Shown here: positions 43,500 to 53,913 of the stretch, in pieces
Layout: each line of letters opens with the position of its first letter
How positions within the stretch are numbered: the stretch's first letter is position 1
NCBI GenBank assembly: GCA_028564925.1
Contig: CM053029.1
Coordinates: 296,399,168 to 296,463,167, forward strand
Direction of reading: 5' to 3'
DNA: 64,000 nucleotides
DNA from: Lithobates sylvaticus
Taxonomy: Eukaryota; Chordata; Amphibia; Anura; Ranidae
Translations under genes and position numbers: made by a program
Notes under the pieces: generated by a model
Databases searched by the model: none
What the model was told of the DNA's origin: nothing
The model's input: the letters and a program-made list of their open reading frames with translations, nothing else

Positions 43500-43735
43500 A
43501 ACAAAAATAAAAGTTTTTTTTCCTTAATGCATTCTCCTCATTAAGGTGGAAAACTTTTCATGTACAGTGCCCCCCCCCCCCAAATAATTACCAGAGGCTG
43601 CTTTCGGTTCAGCATTGGGCCTGAGAGCAGCATCATTTCTCTTTCTCTCTCCTCATTGGCTCTGAAACAGCAGCGGGAGCCATTGGCACTTGAGGGGGCT
43701 CTGCACTCTTCCCCCCCCACCCCCTGTTAGGGTAG
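43500..43735. repeat. 'aatgcattaaggt' repeat, inverted copy 2 of 3
   Basis: 'tttttccttaatgcattctc', 'aacagcagcgggagccattg' and C-tracts at 43,570-43,582 and 43,713-43,729 correspond to 38,405-38,870. A GC-rich piece with 'ggggaccccacgcc' follows, echoing 26,600-26,630, then another C-tract at 43,862-43,877. Confidence 0.55.
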
Positions 43736-43877
43736 GGTAGGGATTTGTGGGGGACCCCACGCCACTTTTTCCTTTTTACATTTTTATTTTACTTTCAGCG
43801 GGGAAGCCTGCTGACAGCTGATGAATCATCGGTTGTTAAGGACGCGGCAGCCGGCTTCCTGCCCCCCCCCCCCCCCC

Positions 43878-44911
43878 TCTTAGCAACCAAACAATATACA
43901 GTGTGTTTTAAAGAGTGAAAAAAAGGGTTAAAAAATGGATGTCAGCAGATCGGATGTAGGCATTTTGACAGATGGAATTTGAAAAATATTAAATAATAAA
44001 AAAAAAAAAAAACGAAAGCGGATGATCATCCTTTGTCGTCTGTTTTTCCATAGGAATACGTTGATGTCCGATTGATGAAAAACGGACAAACGTGAAAGGG
44101 GCCTAACATGTTTGTTTTTTGTTATATTAAAAAAAAAAAAAAAGTTTAAATCAGGCAACCAGTATTTTAGGACGATCAGTCAGCAGTGGTAACCCGTATA
44201 TTTCTCTGAACATGGATTTCCTTTTGTGGGTTTCCTTTATTTCATCCTGGAATTAAACAGTCAGTAATTGAATTTGCTGGCCTTTAACCATGTGTGAAAA
44301 CTGTATTTAGATGGCTCAGACAGAACTTTCCAGTAATATAAATGAGTCTCCTGGGGTTTTGTACTATACAAGCTATGCATGTTTCATCTATTGTTGGCTG
44401 ACATTGCATGTATTTTTTTTTTATTTAGTGAGGTACTGATGACTTTCACATACGCATGTTTTCCCTGCAGCCTCAGCTTGCTTTCAAGTAATAAAGTATT
44501 GTAACCCGCCAAGACATTGCACATGTTCCGTGTAGACTTGGCTGGAAACTTTGCTTCTCTGCCATGCCTTACCACAAGAATAATTCCTGACCTTCTCATC
44601 CTAGTTTTATAATCTGCTGCTAATGTAATGAAAGTCAATTTCCTAAACTTGGAACATGGCAACCGATTCAAATGCAATATCATCAATTGAATCCCTGCAT
44701 AATCTTGACACTTTTTTAACAGACTTGAAAATTGTACTGCTTTACTGTTTCAGCCCTTAAATCAGCATAACAGCATAAAGTGAACTGCACACGTGAAAAT
44801 ATATCAACCTAAAGTCCAAACGTAAAGGGAACTTGCAATGGCTTGTTTTGGGTCTTTTCGGCTTCTAATAATACAGCCTGGCAGTTGCTGCTCTCTTTTG
44901 GACTGTGTCTC
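43878..44911 (+). other. Intron, no feature seen
   Basis: AT-rich intronic DNA with A-tracts near 43,998-44,013 and 44,130-44,145; no gene or clear repeat boundary. Confidence 0.45.
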
Positions 44912-44915
44912 TTAA

Positions 44916-45131
44916 AGCGGAAGTAAACCCTTTGATTTAAATAGTTAAAAAAAAATGGCATGCCGGAAATGTTACCTGTCACATTGACTATGCTTTCAAC
45001 CAAACTGTCAAACCATCCAATGGCTGGTGTCATAACTGATCACATGTGCAGCATCGTGGCAGTTTAAGATTGAACAGAGGCCAAGATGGCAGCTTCCTTG
45101 GCTGAAAACGATAGGAGGGTTTACTTCCACT
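44916..45131. mobile_element. TTAA-flanked MITE 'AGCGGAAGTAAACCC'
   Basis: Left AGCGGAAGTAAACCC and right GGGTTTACTTCCACT are inverses with one mismatch. TTAA lies outside both (44,912-44,915 and 45,132-45,135). It is 216 bp and non-coding. Relatives start at 16,783 and 31,425. Confidence 0.85.
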
Positions 45132-45239
45132 TTAACTGATAAAGAGCCTTATCAACTGGTGATAACAAGAGCACACTACAGCACTGCCTACTACCTTTTT
45201 ATATCAAATCTTCATTTCTAGTTTTCCTTATTTAGCAGG

Positions 45240-46132
45240 ATATATATGTATGTATGTATATATGTGTGTGTGTGTGTATATGTAGCACTGACCCCCGAAG
45301 GAGCTGCTGGTTTTTGTTGGGCTTACCGTTACCTCACCTGTTCACTGTGTCTGTCTTAGGGGTCCTGTTAAAAGGGTGGTCAAAGAATATGGCTCCTACA
45401 CTTAGTCCTTTTTCCTTAGATTTGACAAAACACACAAGTTTGACAAAACACACAAGTTTGCAATAGAGGGTCTAGGGGAATTCAGGTACCTTGTAGTTTG
45501 CGGGTTAGAGGTATTTCCTTGATCCAGAGGACAAACAACTTCCACAAGCTGGATCTAGCAACCACCAGATAGTCCCCTCTCCTGACCTAGCAGCCGATGA
45601 GATGCTCGGTCAAAGTCTCTGCCACAGACTTGTTAATTTTAGCCTGATCATTGGGCAATCCTCTGCCACAGGAAGGCACAATCGGCTTCTTGTCACAAAG
45701 TTAGAGATGTCACACAGCACCAGTTTCTTTCAGCCGATCCGGCGATACTGTGTTGTAGGTAACCCAGGATGCGTCTCTTTTCAGAGGTACCAGCCTTGTT
45801 GCTCAGTCCTCTCCCGAAAAAGTCCTCCCCTGGATCCTCCAGTCGCACGGCTTCTCCCCGCAGGCAAGATAGAACAGGACCACCCCTGGATCAGTAGACC
45901 CCAGAAATTCTGGGCCTACTATTCAGTTACGAAGCCTCGGGCCAGCCGGCCCCGAGACACAGGAAGAAGGCAGCACACATATCAGGCCAGGAGGGCCATG
46001 AGGTCGGGGATAACGAACCCCCAAAAAATTGTGTCTATACCTTAAGTAGGAATCGACAAGTATACTAAGACTCCATCACAGGATGGTACTGTGGGGGTCT
46101 GAATGTAGGGCAGTGCCGCGTCCTCAAATGGT
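45240..46132 (+). other. Unassigned region with a 147-codon frame
   Basis: A (TG/TA) microsatellite is at 45,240-45,282. A frame of 147 codons at 45,602-46,045 encodes a basic, Ser/Arg-rich sequence (MLGQSLCHRLVNFSLIIGQS start) without a recognisable domain. The stretch 'tttgacaaaacacacaag' is duplicated in tandem at about 45,421-45,457. It may be part of an unclassified repeat. Confidence 0.35.
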
Positions 46133-46328
46133 TATATATCAAAGAGCACATAGGAACAGGAATGGACTATATAGGCACCAATAGTAAAAAATATATACAA
46201 ATTTATTAAGCAAAAAGATACAAGAAACAACTATTTCTTGTATCTTTTTGCTTAATAAATTTGTGTATATTTTTTACTATTGGTGCCTATAAAGTCCATT
46301 CCTTTTCCTATGTGCTCTTTGATATATA
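46133..46328. repeat. 196-bp palindrome, arms 95 bp
   Basis: The sequence reads into its own inverse around a 6-base loop (caacta, 46,228-46,233). The left arm carries 'caaagagcacataggaa' and 'ggcaccaatagtaaaaaa', the right arm 'ttttttactattggtgcc' and 'ttcctatgtgctctttg'. Only a few mismatches are visible. A transcript would form a long hairpin. Confidence 0.93.
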
Positions 46329-46340
46329 TACCTTAAGTAC

Positions 46341-47714
46341 CCTTCACACACTTTTCTTTCACTCATGGTTAGTGTTTGGCTGAAGCCATTTATTATCAAT
46401 CAACTGTGTTTACTCTTTTTAAATCATAATGGAAACAGAAATGACCCTGATCAAAAGTTTCATCCATTGCTGCACTGACGTTTCTGGATTCTGAGACCTG
46501 GGGAAAGCAAAAGAATTGTCAAAGGCTCTGCGGGAAAAGGTAGTTGAACTGTATAAAACAGGAAAGGGATATAAAAACATATGCAAGGAATTGAGAATGG
46601 CAATCAGAAGTGTTTAAACTCTAATCAAGAAGTGGAAAATGAGTGGTGCTGTTAAAACCAAACCACGATCAGGTAGACCAACTAAAATTTCAGCCACAAC
46701 TTCCAGGAAAATTGTTTGGGGATGCAAAGAAAAACCCACAAACAACTTCAGGTGAAATGCAGGACTCTCTAAAAACATGAGGTGTGGCTGTTTCAAGATG
46801 CACAATAAGGAGGCACTTGAAGAAAGATGGGCTGCATGGTCGAGTCGCCAGAAGAAAGCAATTACTACGCAAATGCCACAAAGTTTCCTGCTTACAATAA
46901 GCCAAACGGCACAGAGACAAGCCTCAAACCTTCTGGCACAAAGTTATTTGGAGTGATGAGACCAAAATTGAGCTTTTTGGCCACAACCATAAACCCTACG
47001 TTTGGAGTCAACAAGGCTTATGATGAAAGGTACAGAGGTGGATTGCTGATGTTTTGGGGATGTGTGAGCTACAAAGACACAGGAAATTTGGTCAAAATTG
47101 ATGACAAGATGAATGCAGTATGTTATAAAAAAAAATACTGGAGGAACATTTGCATTCATCAGCCAGGAAGCTGCGCATGGGACGTACTTGGACATTCCAA
47201 CATGACAATGATCCAAAACACAAGGCCAAGTCGACCTGTCATTGGCTACAGCAGAATGAAGTGAAGGTTCTGGAGTGGCTATCTCAGTCTCTTGACCTCA
47301 ATATCATTGAGTAACTCTGGGGAGATCTCAAACGTGCGTTCATGCAAGACAGCCCAAGAATTCACAGGAACTGGAAGCTTTTTGCCAAGAGGAATGGGCA
47401 GCTTTACCATCTGAGAAGATAAAGAGCCTCATCCACAAATACCACAAAAGACTTCAACCTTTAATTGATGTTAAAGGGGGCAATACACTGTATTAAGAAC
47501 TGGGGTATGTAAACTTTTGATCAGGGTCATTTGGGTAGTTTCTGTTGTCATTATGATTTAAAAAGCGTAAACACAGTTGATTGATAATAAATGGCTTTAG
47601 CCAAACACTAACCATGAGTGAAAGAAAAGTTTTTGTGTTATTATTCATAGTCTCTGAAAAATGGCCAAGAAATCATAAATTCTGCCAGGGTATGTAAACT
47701 TATGAGCACAACTG
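46341..47714 (+). mobile_element. Tc1 transposon, left tip missing, decayed transposase
   Basis: The right end '...catgagcacaactg' type (TATGAGCACAACTG) is followed by TA at 47,715. Long terminal repeats are visible: 'ttagtgtttggctgaagcc' and 'tgaccctgatcaaaagttt' at the left recur inverted at 47,512-47,620. The transposase remnant begins near 46,500 (GKAKELSKALREKVVEL-type) and includes KPRSGRPTKIS, HLKKDGLHGRVARRKQLL and WSDETKIELFGHNH. It is frameshifted in several places. The left terminus is replaced by the palindrome at 46,133. Confidence 0.85.
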
Positions 47715-47768
47715 TAGACACGTGTTAACACATATAACGATGGAGTAATCAGATTGCGTGTGTTACAT

Positions 47769-47962
47769 CTAAGGATGAGCTCTGGCGTGTTCGCATAGGG
47801 CACATGCAGAGTCGGCACTGCAGAACGCTAATCACAGGGGAGACATTTTTCCGATGCAGAGATCTGGATATGTCTCACTGCCTGCGATTAGCGCTCTGCA
47901 GTGCTGATTTCCTGGCGGGCTCTGCACGTGCCCTATGCAAACACGTCGGAGCTCATCCTTAG
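47769..47962. mobile_element. Palindromic MITE 'CTAAGGATGAGCTC'
   Basis: CTAAGGATGAGCTC and GAGCTCATCCTTAG are perfect 14-bp inverses; pairing continues through 'gtgttcgcatagggcac' and 'gtgccctatgcaaacac'. TTACAT flanks both sides (47,763-47,768 and 47,963-47,968). With TTACATCT it could also be read as an 8-bp duplication, so hAT is possible. Confidence 0.88.
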
Positions 47963-47997
47963 TTACATCTTATCAGTTTCCTACATGTGGCGTATAG

Positions 47998-48182
47998 CAG
48001 TGGTCATCAACCCTGTACCCTCAGGGCCCACTAACAGGCCAGGTTTTATGCATTACCTTGGGGAGATACAGACTAGAATACTGCAATCACTGAGGAGCAA
48101 ATTAAATCACCTGTGATGTATTTCAGTTATCTTGCAAACCTGGCCTGTTAGGGGGCCCTGAGGACAGGGTTGATGACCACTG
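47998..48182. mobile_element. hAT MITE 'CAGTGGTCATCAACCCTGT'
   Basis: CAGTGGTCATCAACCCTGT and ACAGGGTTGATGACCACTG are perfect 19-bp inverses, and pairing continues through 'ctcagggccc'/'gggccctgag' and 'taacaggccaggtt'/'aacctggcctgtta'. The flanking octamers GCGTATAG and GTGTATAG agree at 7 of 8 positions. It is 185 bp long. Confidence 0.9.
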
Positions 48183-48359
48183 GTGTATAGAGTAGCGGTG
48201 AGGAATGGAGGATGTGAGGTCTTGGCTAGACAGAAATGGTCCTATCAGCCAAGGGTTTCTGAAGCCTGCAGCCATCTAGCCTAGATTTTGGTGTACACAC
48301 CTCTATATGTGTGGATAAGCTTTTTGTATGGTAGACTGTTTACTTCGGACAACCATGTA

Positions 48360-50640
48360 CTAAACTTGGGTGGATTGGCCCTCATCCACTGCCTTACTAT
48401 AACTTGCTATAACTTTTCTTGCAGAAAATTGTGTTTCATTCAGAAATATGTTGGTGTGTTTGTTGATATCTGGTTCTGGGTAGGTCCCCAGAAGACACGG
48501 CTTAGGGTGCAAGGTGAGGGGAGAGCCCATTGTGTCATGAAGAAACTGCACAACCTGTGTCCAGAAGCCGTGGATCCTGGGGCAACTCCAGAGTAGGTGA
48601 TAGAACGGTGCCTGGTGGCACATTGCGTAGTGGGCAGGTTGGTCCCGCTTGTATCTGGAGACCCTAAGTGGGGTAAGATATGAACAATGAATTATATAAA
48701 TTTGCGTGAGTCAGTCAGAAAGTTTGGGGGACACTAATTTGCAGGTGTTGAGCATCACTCCATTCCTCATCCACCATTGCCCCAACATCCTCTCCCCATT
48801 TAGTTTTCCATGCATAAGTAGACCTAGAGGAGGAGGGAAGCTGCAGCATGCTATAAAAGGAAGAGATCAGTTTTTGGGGATCTGAGCTGCGTATCGCCTC
48901 CATAAAGGGGTTGATATCCAGTGGAGGGGTACCGGTTGAGAATTGTGTTCTGAAAGCATGTCGGATTTGTAAATATCTATCTGAAAAACATGCGGGATGA
49001 TAAATTGCATTCTGCCCTCAGTCTGTCAAATACTTTTAGTTTTCCATTGAAGGTTAGGTGGGATAGGTAAAAGATTCCCTTGGATCTCCACAGCTCAGAG
49101 TCTGGGATTGAGCAGAACTCCGGGAGGGCCGCATTGTGCCATAATGAAGTATGCTCGTGCAGGAGGGGCAGCCGAAGTTTAGCAGTCACAAGGTCCCATA
49201 TTCGCCTATAATGATAGAGTAGTGATGCTTTGTCGTTCGTTGGCCCTGTGGTCTTGACTCTCCCCGTAATAGCAACTGGGGGGTCTCCAGTTGTGTGTGT
49301 CCATCTGAGGCATATAAAGGTCAAGTATCTAGTCCTGTTGGTTTTGTTTATGCGGAACAGCTGTGACAGTTGTGCTGCCATATAGTACAGATTGAGGTCA
49401 GGTAAAGTCTTCCCACCCAGGTCCGTGGAGTTCTTCAATTTTCCCCATGGAAGTTTGTGTCTACTCTTTACCCATACAATTGTTTTGAGGATGATCTCCA
49501 TTGCTTTGAAATGCCAAAGCACCAAGTATAGTGGGGAGTGCCAAAGCAGCTAAAGAATCTTGGGCAGCAGCACCATCTTGACAAGGTTTATGCACCCCAT
49601 AACTCCCAGCGGCCGCCTGGTCCAGACCTGGGTTTTGTGGTTGAGCATCTCAAATATAGGTTGTACATCATTAAGCTTAGTGTCGTCAGCGGGCGCCCTA
49701 GAGATGTGTATACCCAGATACTTCATGCAGTTCACTCTTTGCAAGGGGAGGTGAGCCTGGGCGCGTGTGGTTTGATTGTCATGCTGGGTTTGTAGGTTAC
49801 CAAATAGCCTCCGTAGGTTAAAGGAAGTATTCCTGCCGGGCATAAAGCCTGATTGACCCTTTGTGTATTAGGGATAAGATAACAGTGTTGAGGCGAGTAT
49901 CTTAGCCAAGACCTTGCAGCAATCATATGAGGCGGTAAGATTCTGGGAGGTGTGGGTCTTTTCCTAGTTTAGGAATTAATACTATTGAGGCCTTGCGCAT
50001 AGAGGTAGGTAATGTGGAGGTCTCAAAGATATCGTTGTAATGTTTGAAGTGCAGGGACCAAGAATTCAGAGTAATCGGAGTATAATTCCACTGGGAGACC
50101 ATCTTAACCTGGCGATTTTGAGCGAGGGAACTTCGCTATGGCTTTGGCTATTTCCTCTGTTGAAAGTGGCTTTTCCAGCTTCGTTGCTTATTGCGCCATG
50201 AGCTGTGGAACCTACACCTCATCAAGGAAAGACTCCACAGTAGAATTACCTACTGTAATTGTAGAGGTATATGAGGCAAAGAAATCTCTAAAGATCTCGG
50301 CGACCTTGTTAGGCGTGGACGTAAGTTCACCCTCTCTGGTTCTAAGGGAGATTACCTCCACAGGACGCTCCTCACAGTGCACTTAGTAGTCTAACAGTCT
50401 ACAAGCTTTTTCTCCATGCTCAAATAGTTTTTGTTTATGAAAAAACAACTTGCGCTTGGACTTTTCTTATTGTAGTTATGTGACTACCCTAGAGTGTAAT
50501 CTAATTTTGTTAGCCTTTTCTGCCAACGGGTTTATTTATGAACGCACGCTCAGCCATCGCTAAGTCTGCGAACACTTTCTCTAGATCAGTTGCCAAGGCC
50601 CGTTTCAATCTGTTTATACGGGTAACCAGGGTAGATCTAA
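48360..50640 (-). pseudogene. LINE ORF2 reverse transcriptase and C-terminus remnant
   Basis: Visible pieces include an SPG-DGLP-like start of the RT (about 50,110), SFNLRRLFGNLQTQHDNQ (about 49,820-49,770), the later MKYLGIHIS box, the thumb-type LGVMGCINLVKMVLLPKIL segment and GGKTLPDLNLYYMAAQL. From the Gln-Thr-rich box the sequence jumps straight to the KYLGI box, so the segment that would carry the YADD catalytic residues is missing. The HLLWSCPRIHGFWTQV motif near 48,590 is typical of Tx1/L1 C-termini. Confidence 0.8.
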
Positions 50641-51428
50641 CATGTATTTTAAAGGTGTCCCAGACCATGTGTAGTGGGGCTGATCCCTCATTGTAAAGTA
50701 TTGTCCCCAGTCAGTCAAGATGTTATCGTCCTCTGGCAGCAATGTGAGCCAAAAGGGGTTTAACCGCCACAAAACCGGAGGGCGGCTGTATGGCAACGTC
50801 AATGTGGTCCAGCAAGGACTATGGTCCGAGAGTGACCTTGGAGATATACCTGTGTCTTGTAGTCTAGGTAATAGTAAGCTGGAGGTTAAGATTAAGTCTA
50901 TTCTAGACATGGAGTGGTATGCAGAAGAGAAACACAAGTAGGCCCGGGCATCGGGGTCATGTTGAAGTCGCCCAGCCAGATAGCTGGAATAGAAGGGTGT
51001 AATATATAGTCAAAGCCCTCGGAAAAAATTGCAGAGTTAAAGGGTGGAGGTATATACAATGCCAATAGCAGCATCGGTTCTCGATATAAGGCTGCATGTA
51101 GAAAAACATATCTACCGAGTGGATTTACCTTAGAACCCTGGAGCTGGAAATGAGTGGATTTAGCTACAAGAATGGGAACACCTCTAGAATGAGTGGTATA
51201 GGTGCAGTGATAGGCCCATCCTAGCCAAGGGTGTTTAAGCGCCAACTGGAGGCGACCTCCTATATGGGTTTCTATAAGGACAGTTATGCCAGCTCCCTGT
51301 TGTTTGCGGTAGAAGACAGCTGACCTTTTATTGTTCATGCCCGAACATTTCAGGTGAGGTGTTTCAAATGGGCCATAGATCAAATAAAAATAGTTTTGAG
51401 GCTCCAGGGTTTTTGGCTTCCACTTCAC
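50614..51428 (-). pseudogene. LINE ORF2 apurinic endonuclease remnant
   Basis: The first part contains CSGMNNKRSAVFYRKQQGAG, then LIETHIGG (the conserved catalytic Glu box), YTTHSRGVPILVAKSTHFQL and IWLGDFNM (the GDFN box). The following piece (50,937-50,614) contains SRIDLILTSS and LSDHSP, the SDH catalytic box. All major endonuclease boxes are present, but the reading frame is interrupted between GDFN and SRID. Confidence 0.87.
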
Positions 51429-52013
51429 ATTTTATATACATGTATGACACGCATACATATTCAAGGAAGAATATTTAGTGACTTCCTATTCCTTTCACCA
51501 TACCGCTTTTCTGATTTGCACACACTGTACCATCGTGTATCCAACCATTAGAAGATATAATTCCCCCCCCTCCCCGCCCTGCGCTGTCCTCAACTTGTGC
51601 GGGCATTATACCCAAACTGCTAAAAGAAAAGTAGTCCAACCTGTGAAAGAAATGTAAAAGAAACCATTGTGTGTTTGGCACAAAAACAGATGACCGTGAA
51701 TACCCTCTAGCTGTGGATAGAAAGGATATAAGGTAGAGCATGAGGAGTATTGCGTTCCAGCACAGGTTACTTAAAGAGTCAGGTGGGGGGCGAAACTTCG
51801 CTGTTTAACGAAACGCAACATAAGAAAAAACCCACGTTTTTAGGTGGGCAACTTGGTGAATTGTTTGTCCGCTTTGCTGAAAAAAAAAATGGTGATCCGG
51901 ACCGGCACCATAAAGGGTGAAGACAAAAAAAGGGGGCGGTCACTGAGAAAAAAACTGAACATTTCCAAAATGACATGCGACCAGGCTGTGTAGTATAGAT
52001 GTGAGCAATTGTA

Positions 52014-52484
52014 AGGCAACAGCGACCTCCGGTGGTGAGGTTTAGGGGGGAGTAAAACAGACAGAGGAGCAGGTCCTTGAATCCACGGGGGATTGAAGAT
52101 ATAAAAGTACAGTCAGGCAGCATCTATGAAAGAAAGGTGGGTAGGGAGATGGCCCGCATCTAGGGTTCCTGAGCCTGTGGAATAAAAGAGTTAGTAAAGT
52201 GGGAGATATGGGAAGGCAACAGCGACCTCCGGTGGTGAGGTTTAGGCGAGCACAAGATTACATCTGAATGTCCAGCTGTGGGAATAAAAGTCAGACATAT
52301 ACTCTGTATATCAACTGGGGAGTAAAACAGACAGAGGAGCAGGTCCTTGAATCCATGGGGGATTGAAGATATAAAAGTACAGTCAGGCAGCATCTATGAA
52401 AGAAAGGTGGGTAGGGAGATGGCCCGCATCTAGGGTTCCTGAGCCTGTGGAATAAAAGAGTTAGTAAAGTGGGAGATATGGGAA
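52014..52484. repeat. Tandem duplication inside the LINE
   Basis: Two copies start 'ggcaacagcgacctccggtg' at 52,014 and 52,214. They share 'agtaaaacagacagaggag', 'gtacagtcaggcagcatc' and 'cctgagcctgtggaataaaa'. The second copy is about 70 bases longer (it keeps 'gcgagcacaagattacatc' through 'tatatcaactgg'). The two are almost identical otherwise, so the duplication is much younger than the LINE's other damage. Confidence 0.9.
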
Positions 52485-52494
52485 GGCACAAAAA

Positions 52495-52851
52495 ATAAAC
52501 AATAAAGACACTTGGCTGCGAATTTCCCTGTGTTCAAGCCAGGAAATGGCTGCATCTGGATCATCAAAAAAGTGCACTCTGTCATCGCCTTCCACTCAAA
52601 GGCGGGCAGGGAAAAGCATGGCATACTTGATGTGCTTCATATGGAGGCGTCTTTTAGCTTCTGTGAAACTTTTGTGGGAAGCGTGGGGGAAAAGGCCTCC
52701 TTACCGTATGTAGAGTACAGGAGTTGCTCCAAGAATGGGGGGGTGGGGGGGTCTGCTCCCTTTTTTCTCCTTCAGGCAGCCTGATAAATCTTAAGTTGCT
52801 CCTTCTGCTTAGTCCACTTTGGCCGCTGCTTCGGCGTTTTTCTTCTGTTTG
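52495..52851 (-). pseudogene. LINE ORF1 remnant
   Basis: It begins MSKQKKNAEAAAKVD at 52,851, the type of basic start seen in Tx1/L1 ORF1. Later pieces resemble FLEQLLYSTYGKEAF and the C-terminal 'RVHFFDDPDAAISWLE' box. Large internal deletions and frameshifts separate them. ORF1 proteins bind the LINE RNA; this copy cannot. Confidence 0.65.
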
Positions 52852-53178
52852 GACATGAACACAGGGGGCACCGGGTGCTCAGGCGGCCAAAAAACAGGTG
52901 GATTGCTGGTGATTAGGTCCCAGGATAATGTCGATCAGGATACCGGGCCGGCAGAGCTCAGCTCATCAGCGTCCTACTTCATGCTGCCCCAGTTTTGTCG
53001 TATTTTAGTCATCTGAATTGTTTTTAGTTTGTCATATTTTAGTCGGGGAAAATCACTAGTACATTGTAATGGGTTTAGTTAAATTGTAATGCATTATTTA
53101 GGCATTTCTATAGAATTGCCAATTTCATTATATACTCCTGGAGTAAAAAATCTATTATGTTATTATTTATAGTATTAA

Positions 53179-53870
53179 CCACTTCACGCCCACGCTATAG
53201 CCGAAAGATGTCTACAGCGCGGGCCTAAATTGCCGGGAGGGCATCCATGTACGTCCTCCCGTGCATGAGCCGGGTACGCTCTGTAATCAGCGAGTCAATG
53301 AGACTTGGCTGATCAGGGCCGACCTTACCATGTGATCAGCTGTCAGCCAATGACAGCTGATCACGTGATGTACATAGAAGATCATAATTGTGTTTTTTTT
53401 CTTTTTTTTTTTTTTTTACTCACCCTGACAGCGTGAGGAGAAAAGATTAAAGCCGATTACCGGCTTTTGTCAGAGGGACATTGGTCTCGCACACAGACAC
53501 CCTCTGCTGCTAAGCAGTGCCCACCAGTGCCACCTACTAGTGCATATCAGTGACACCTATCAGTGCCCACCAGTGCTGCCTCATCAGTGCCCATCAGCGC
53601 ACATCAATAAAGGAGAAAAATTACCTGTTTGCAAAGTTTTATAACAAACTAGGAAACAGTTTTTTTTTTTTTTTTTATTTCAAAATTTTTTATTTTATTT
53701 TTTTCAGCAAAAAAAACACAGCAATGATTAACTACCACGAAAAGAAAGCTCTATATGTGTGAAAAAAATTATAAAAATATAATTTGGGTACAGTGTTGCA
53801 TGACCGATGACCGTGTAATTGTCATTCAACGAGTTGACAGCCCTGAAAGCTGAAAATTGGCCTGGGCAGG
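53179..53870 (+). mobile_element. TTAA-start GC-rich repeat, 'ccacttcacgcc' family
   Basis: It begins CCACTTCACGCCCACGC directly after TTAA (53,175-53,178). 'atgtacgtcctcccgtgc', 'gccaatgacagctgatcac' and, near the end, 'acagtgttgcatgaccga' and 'ctgaaagctgaaaattgg' are family words. The right terminus is lost before the Tc1 at 53,914. Same broad family as 9638-12,188. Contains T-tracts at 53,392-53,418 and 53,660-53,678. Confidence 0.65.
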
Positions 53871-53913
53871 TTTGTACATGCATTGCAGACACAGATTTAG
53901 CCATTGTGATATA

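Larger units (their letters stand above)
48240..52990 (-). mobile_element. L1/Tx1-type LINE, degraded but nearly full length
   Basis: On the minus strand the order is ORF1 (about 52,851-52,495), a spacer with a tandem duplication (52,014-52,484), the ORF2 endonuclease (51,428-50,614), reverse transcriptase pieces (about 50,110-49,540) and the C-terminal region with a zinc-knuckle-like HLLWSCPRIHGFW box (about 48,600). It has many frameshifts and stops, and the core of the RT is deleted. The 3' end lies near 48,240 without a clear poly-A tail. It occupies the long P4HA2 intron in antisense orientation. Confidence 0.85.

Noticed and set aside
45602-46045. 147-codon frame as a possible gene
   Set aside because: No recognisable domain, no splice context, and the surroundings are repeat-like. 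Listed only as an unassigned region.
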